Origin: a virus
DNA length: 23,331 bases
IMG/VR virus record: IMGVR_UViG_3300049027_000050
Coordinates: 1-23,331 of that record
Strand: one strand, 5' to 3'
Numbering within the stretch: the stretch's first letter is position 1; the number at the start of each line of letters is the position of its first letter. The notes under the pieces were generated by a model. It did not search any database, was not told where the DNA came from, and was given only the letters and a program-made list of their open reading frames with translations. The position numbers and the translations under genes were made by a program. Shown here in pieces: positions 19,182-23,331 of this stretch.

Positions 19182-20858
19182 GTGGACTGGACGACCGCCT
19201 GCCCGGACTGGGAGCCCCGGATTGTGGCGCGTGAGTCCCTGATCGCTTGCCAGCCGCTTTTCCCCGATGTGGCGGCCGAGGCCTGGGAGCGTTGCAGCAA
19301 CTTTCGGCTGATGGATGTCACCGGCCAGCCCCTGCTGGGTGAAGCGGCTTTGCCCTGGCTGCGCGACTTCGTCATGGTGGTGTTCGGCGCCGAAGACCCG
19401 GAAACCGGCCGGCGTCATATAAACGAGTTCCTGCTGATGGTCAGCAAGAAGAACGCGAAGAGTACGATCGCTGCGGCCATCATGCTCACAGCGTTGCTGA
19501 TGAACTGGCGCCAGTCGGCCGAGCTTTTGATCTTGAGCCCGACCAAGGAAATCGCGGACAACAGCTACAAGCCGATCCGGGACTTCATCAGGGCCGACGG
19601 GGAACTGCAACAGATCCTGAAGGTGCAGGACTATTTCCGCACCATCACCCATATCCAGACCGGCGCGACCCTCAAGGTGGTGGCGGCCGACAGCGACACG
19701 GTCAGCGGCAAGAAGGCCAGTTTCGTCTTTGTGGACGAGCTGCATGAATTCGGCAAGCAGGCCAAGGCCAGCAACATGCTGCTGGAGGCCACCGGCGGGC
19801 TGACATCGCGGCCCGAGGGATTCGTGATCTACGCGACGACCCAGTCGGCTGAACCGCCGGCCGGGGTGTTCAAGACCAAATTGGCCTATGCCCGCAAGGT
19901 GCGCGATGGGCTGATCCAGGACCGCAAGTTCCTGCCGCTGATCTACGAATTCCCCGAGGCCATGGTCAAGTCCAAGGCTTACGAGGATCTGGCGAACGCC
20001 TACGTGACGAACCCGAACTGGGGCGCGTCGGTGGACATCGAGCGCATCACCCAGCTACGCAGCCAGGCGAAGGAAGAGGGCGAAAACGAGTTCAAGGAGT
20101 TCCTCGCCAAGCACCTAAACATCGAGATCGGCCTAAATCTGCGGTCGGATCGGTGGGCCGGCGCCGACTTCTGGTCGTCATCCGAAGTCGTCCTGACCTT
20201 CGACGAGCTGCTGCGCCGTTGCGAGGTCGCGGTGGTTGGCGGAGATGGCGGCGGGCTGGATGACTTGCTCGGGCAAGCTGTCGTCGGGCGCGAGCGGGGA
20301 ACCGGCAAGTGGCTCGCGTGGTTCCATGCCTGGGCGCACAAGATCGCACTCGAACGGCGCAAGGAAATTGCTCCGCGGCTGCTGGATTTCCAGCGCGAAG
20401 GCAGCCTCACTATCGTTGACCGTCCGGGCCAGGACGTCCAGGAGTTCGTGGACAACGTGTGCCGCGTGCGAGACGCCGGCCTGCTGCCAGAGGCAAGCGG
20501 GATCGGGGTGGACGCGGCCGGCATCGGCGACATCGTGGACGAATTGGCTGCGCGCGACTTCAATGTGGACCCCGGCGGCGACGTGGTTGCCGTTAGCCAA
20601 GGGTGGCGCCTGAACGGGGCGATCAAGACCACAGAGAGAAAGCTTGCCGGCGGTGAGCTGCTTGTCGCGGCATCGACGCTCATGCCTTGGTGCGTGGGTA
20701 ATGCCAGGATCGAGGACAAGGGTAACGCCATCTCCATCACGAAGCAGGCCAGCGGCAAGGCAAAGATCGACCCGCTCATGGCCCTGTTCGATGCCGTCTC
20801 GCTGATGGCCCTGAACCCTGTCGGCAGGGCGGGCCTCTCATTCTGGGAAACCGCCTGA
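19182..20858 (+). CDS. terL: Terminase large subunit (Terminase_1 family)
   Basis: This 558-residue packaging motor has a Walker A-like VSKKNAKST (87-95), Walker B FVFVDE (181-186) and coupling motif YATTQS (217-222). The C-terminal nuclease domain carries acidic residues in VVGGDGGG (D355), GIGVDAAG (D444) and KIDPLMALFDA (D530). It drives DNA into the prohead and cuts it at the packaging site. The start is GTG, 2 bases after the small subunit. The stop shares one base with the next ATG. Length and motif order are normal for HK97-type phages. Confidence 0.95.
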   Translation: MDWTTACPDWEPRIVARESLIACQPLFPDVAAEAWERCSNFRLMDVTGQPLLGEAALPWLRDFVMVVFGAEDPETGRRHINEFLLMVSKKNAKSTIAAAIMLTALLMNWRQSAELLILSPTKEIADNSYKPIRDFIRADGELQQILKVQDYFRTITHIQTGATLKVVAADSDTVSGKKASFVFVDELHEFGKQAKASNMLLEATGGLTSRPEGFVIYATTQSAEPPAGVFKTKLAYARKVRDGLIQDRKFLPLIYEFPEAMVKSKAYEDLANAYVTNPNWGASVDIERITQLRSQAKEEGENEFKEFLAKHLNIEIGLNLRSDRWAGADFWSSSEVVLTFDELLRRCEVAVVGGDGGGLDDLLGQAVVGRERGTGKWLAWFHAWAHKIALERRKEIAPRLLDFQREGSLTIVDRPGQDVQEFVDNVCRVRDAGLLPEASGIGVDAAGIGDIVDELAARDFNVDPGGDVVAVSQGWRLNGAIKTTERKLAGGELLVAASTLMPWCVGNARIEDKGNAISITKQASGKAKIDPLMALFDAVSLMALNPVGRAGLSFWETA

Positions 20859-21073
20859 TGAAACACACACTGCAGATGATTGCAGCGCGGGCGGCCAAAG
20901 GGCTGCAACGAATCGCGGCGTTCGGCGTGGCATGGAGGCCTGATGCCTTGATGGCGGCCGGCGCCGGGGCGCTGTCGTACGGGGCAAGCCTGATCTATCC
21001 GCCGGCCGGCTGGCTGGTGGCGGGCGCGCTGGCGCTAACTGCGGGCGTGCTGGCGGCGCGGAAAGCCGCCTGA
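20858..21073 (+). CDS. Small membrane protein between terminase and portal (71 aa)
   Basis: After a basic amphipathic N-terminus (MKHTLQMIAARAAKGLQRIA) there are two hydrophobic helices (LMAAGAGALSYGASLIY and GWLVAGALALTAGVLAA). Small genes occur at this place in several HK97-type phages without known function. It shares a base with both neighbours' start or stop. A holin role is possible in shape, but no lysis enzyme is near. Confidence 0.65.
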   Translation: MKHTLQMIAARAAKGLQRIAAFGVAWRPDALMAAGAGALSYGASLIYPPAGWLVAGALALTAGVLAARKAA

Positions 21074-22431
21074 TGGGATTTCTCTCGTCCATCGTCGCGC
21101 CGGCGTCGCAACGCATGAATGTCGCATTCCAGGAAGGCGTCTGGCCGGAGTTGTTCGCCAAGTCGAAGGCCGGCCCCGCTGTGACGCTCGACGCCGCCCT
21201 CAAGGTATCCGCAGCGTTCGCCTGCATGCGCGAGATCTCGCAGGGACTGGCACAGGTGCCGTTCAAGCTGATGCAGGACTTCGAGAAAGACGGACTGCGG
21301 CGCAAGAGGGTCGCGCGCGACCACCAGGTGCACGAGCTCATCTCCGCGAGGCCGAACGACTGGCAAACGTCATTCGAATTCATGGAAACCCTCGGCCTGC
21401 ATGCAACCTTGGGCAACGCCTACGTTTACAAAGTGATGGTGCGCGGAGCGCCCCGCGAGCTGATCATCCTGGACCCGTGCCGGGTGACGGCGGAGCTGTC
21501 CGATCGGTACGAGCCTGTGTACCTGGTAACAGGCCGTGATGGCAAGCAAGAGACCCTGGACCGCTCGCGTATTTGGCACGTGCGCGGCGCCTCGTGGGAT
21601 GGCTTCCTCGGCCTGGAAACTCTGAAGCTGGCGCGCGAGGCGCTGGGGCTATCGATCGCACTGGAGGACAGCGTCTCTAGTCTGCACGCGAACGGTGTGC
21701 GTCCGACTGGTGTCTATTCGGTCGATTCGACGCTGGATAAAAAACAGTACGAGCAGCTCACGGACTGGCTGAAGAAGCAGGCTGCGGCGGGAGCCGGGAC
21801 GCCTCTGGTGCTGGACCGCGGAGCGAAGTGGCTGCAGCAGACCATGACCAGCGTGGACGCGCAGCACCGGGAGATGCGGCAGCATCAGATCGAGGATGTC
21901 TGCCGCTTCTTCGGCGTGCTTCCGACTATTGTGGGCTATACCGGCGATAAAGCAAACACGTACGCCAGCGCGGAAGTAATGGAGAACGCGCACAAGGTCC
22001 GCACGATGGGCCGGTGGTTCAAGCGCATCCAGGATTCGGCCGACATCAACCTGCTGACCGACGCCGAGCGCCGCGAAGGCGGCTACTACACGAAGTTCAC
22101 GACCAACGCGCTGATGGCCGCATCGGCGGCTGACCGCGGCGAGTTCTACGCTAAGGCCTTGGGCTCAGGCGGCTCGCCCGCGTTCATGACGCAGGACGAG
22201 ATCCGAGCGCTCGAGGATCTTGACCCGATGGGGGGTGAGGCCGCAAAGCTGCCGCCCCGCGCAGGCGCCGAATCTTCGGATCAACCAAGCGACGACAACC
22301 AACCTGCCGACCAGCGCCGGCAACGCCTGAACGTCGGCCGCGTCCTGTCTTCGCGCAATGAACGCCGCATCCGAGACGCCGACGGCCTGCTGAACGACGT
22401 GCTTGCCGAACTCGACGAGCCACAGGAGTAA
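21073..22431 (+). CDS. Portal protein (HK97 family)
   Basis: This 452-residue protein matches the HK97-type portal: VTLDAALKVSAAFACMREISQGLAQVPFKL near the N-terminus, then QTSFEFMETLGLHATLGNAY, IWHVRGASWDGFLGLETLKLAREALGL and DVCRFFGVLPTIVGYTGDKANTYAS. The portal ring is the DNA entry vertex of the head and docks terminase. The variable C-terminus (after about residue 390) is Pro/Asp/Gln-rich and helical. It follows the small membrane protein and precedes the protease, the standard order. Confidence 0.95.
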   Translation: MGFLSSIVAPASQRMNVAFQEGVWPELFAKSKAGPAVTLDAALKVSAAFACMREISQGLAQVPFKLMQDFEKDGLRRKRVARDHQVHELISARPNDWQTSFEFMETLGLHATLGNAYVYKVMVRGAPRELIILDPCRVTAELSDRYEPVYLVTGRDGKQETLDRSRIWHVRGASWDGFLGLETLKLAREALGLSIALEDSVSSLHANGVRPTGVYSVDSTLDKKQYEQLTDWLKKQAAAGAGTPLVLDRGAKWLQQTMTSVDAQHREMRQHQIEDVCRFFGVLPTIVGYTGDKANTYASAEVMENAHKVRTMGRWFKRIQDSADINLLTDAERREGGYYTKFTTNALMAASAADRGEFYAKALGSGGSPAFMTQDEIRALEDLDPMGGEAAKLPPRAGAESSDQPSDDNQPADQRRQRLNVGRVLSSRNERRIRDADGLLNDVLAELDEPQE

Positions 22432-22435
22432 GACC

Positions 22436-23317
22436 ATGAAGAAGATTCTTGACCTCGCCGTGATGCGAGGCGCGATGAACCGTTGCCCAGCGTCGGCCGT
22501 CGGCCCGGGTGTCGTTCGTGTCAATGCGGCCGAAGGCGCCGACGAAGCCGAGGTCTTCATCTACGGCGACATCGGCGGCTGGCTCGGTGGCGTCAGCGCA
22601 GAGGAGTTTGCCAAGGAAATCGCGGCCCTCGATGTGAAGACCATGAATGTTCGCCTGAACAGCCCCGGCGGCCTCGTGTTCGAAGGCGTCGCGATCTACA
22701 ACGCGCTGGCCCGTCACTCGGCCCATGTGGTGGTGCACGTCGAAGGCATCGCCGCGAGCATCGCCTCTGTGATCGCGATGGCCGGCGACGAGGTCCGCAT
22801 CGCCGAGGGTTCGCGCTTCATGGTCCATGACCCATGGACATTCGCCATGGGAAACGCGGCGGACCTGCGCGCCGAGGCTGATGTTCTGCAGGGCTTGAAG
22901 TCCGACCTGATCGACATCTACAGCGCGCGGACCGAGCAGTCGCGCGGCGACCTGTCCGACTGGATGACGGCGGAGACCTGGCTCAGCGCCCGGGACGCCG
23001 TCGAAAATGGATTCGCCGACAGCATGACGCCGGCCAAAAAGAAGGAAAAGAAGGACGCGCACGCGCGCTCAGCGGTGATCAAGCTGTTCCGAAATGCGCC
23101 CCAAGACCTTGTTGTCGCTGGCGACGAGGCTCCCCCAATTCGAGAGTTCGAAGCCTTTCTTCGCGACGGAGAAGGACTTTCACAGACCCAGGCCAAGCGC
23201 ATCGCCGCCGCGGCCCGGGCCATCACCGTGCAACGTGACGATGCACGGGCAACGCCCCAACGAGACGATGGGGCATCGCAGCGGCTTGCCGCGCACATCC
23301 GCGCGATGACCGCCTAG
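22436..23317 (+). CDS. ClpP-like prohead maturation protease
   Basis: The 293-residue protein has an S14 (ClpP-type) domain at about 38-200: LNSPGG (75-80), the nucleophile segment GIAASIAS (likely S108), MVHDPW (likely catalytic H131) and ETWLSARDAVENGFADSM. It cleaves the capsid/scaffold precursor during head maturation. The C-terminal part (about 205-293) is charged and helical, perhaps a scaffold-like or targeting region. Start at 22436 follows ACAGGAGTAAG. The major capsid gene is expected next, outside the window. Confidence 0.9.
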   Translation: MKKILDLAVMRGAMNRCPASAVGPGVVRVNAAEGADEAEVFIYGDIGGWLGGVSAEEFAKEIAALDVKTMNVRLNSPGGLVFEGVAIYNALARHSAHVVVHVEGIAASIASVIAMAGDEVRIAEGSRFMVHDPWTFAMGNAADLRAEADVLQGLKSDLIDIYSARTEQSRGDLSDWMTAETWLSARDAVENGFADSMTPAKKKEKKDAHARSAVIKLFRNAPQDLVVAGDEAPPIREFEAFLRDGEGLSQTQAKRIAAAARAITVQRDDARATPQRDDGASQRLAAHIRAMTA

Positions 23318-23331
23318 CCCCTACCCACCCC

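Noticed and set aside
1-23331. CRISPR array, insertion sequence or rRNA
   Set aside because: No regularly spaced repeats, transposase motifs or rRNA sequence were seen.

Overview
The window is a contiguous stretch of a tailed-phage genome or prophage with an HK97/lambda-like layout, apparently from a high-GC proteobacterial host. Tightly packed rightward genes, many joined by ATGA, GTGA or TTGA stop-start overlaps, and family content typical of phages and prophages of Burkholderiales, Xanthomonadales and Pseudomonas support this. Families seen include DUF2303 (YfdQ), DUF1376, NinB, a DUF1364/NinG-like nuclease, a DUF2591/NinX-like protein, a Terminase_1 large subunit, an HK97-type portal and a ClpP-like prohead protease. 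I cannot name the host genus from the sequence alone.

Layout. Bases 1-237 hold the tail of an upstream gene and a control region with a 10-bp palindrome and a tandem 10-bp repeat. Bases 238-2775 hold a CII-like regulator and small accessory genes ending in the YfdQ-like gene. Bases 2788-4384 are a two-gene replication module (DUF1376-type initiator, then a possible helicase loader). A cluster of two G-quadruplex motifs and an 18-nt hairpin inside the first gene is a candidate origin. Bases 4381-8102 hold nucleases, DNA-binding proteins, NinB and small accessory genes. Bases 8112-11656 hold an RNA ligase, a DNA methyltransferase, a NinG-like nuclease, an SPFH membrane protein and a small membrane protein. 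The ligase-methyltransferase-nuclease block is bracketed by two copies of a 47-bp hairpin-bearing repeat. Bases 11683-16041 begin with a zinc-finger protein that is a candidate Q-type antiterminator, followed by small genes including a three-frame overlapping set.

Bases 16051-16984 run leftward: an integrase C-terminal remnant and a three-gene operon with a consensus sigma-70 promoter overlapped by a perfect operator palindrome. Its last gene is a small helix-turn-helix protein. This is the architecture of anti-CRISPR/Aca loci, although the first two proteins are not recognised. Bases 16985-17974 are almost gene-free and carry a possible rightward promoter, one doubtful ORF, an unusual initiator-type tRNA (anticodon CAU) and a hairpin-rich stretch. 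From 17975 the packaging and head module starts: two small proteins, an HNH nuclease, terminase small and large subunits, a small membrane protein, the portal and the prohead protease. The capsid gene would be expected just beyond the window.

How the parts may work together: early regulation leads to replication and recombination (NinB, NinG-like) and then late expression. Several genes look like host-conflict functions: RNA ligase plus phage initiator tRNA (possible answer to RNA-cleaving immunity), DNA methyltransferase (anti-restriction), SPFH protein (possible effect on FtsH or membrane state), and the leftward operon (possible anti-CRISPR). These roles are inferences from family and context; no database search was run.
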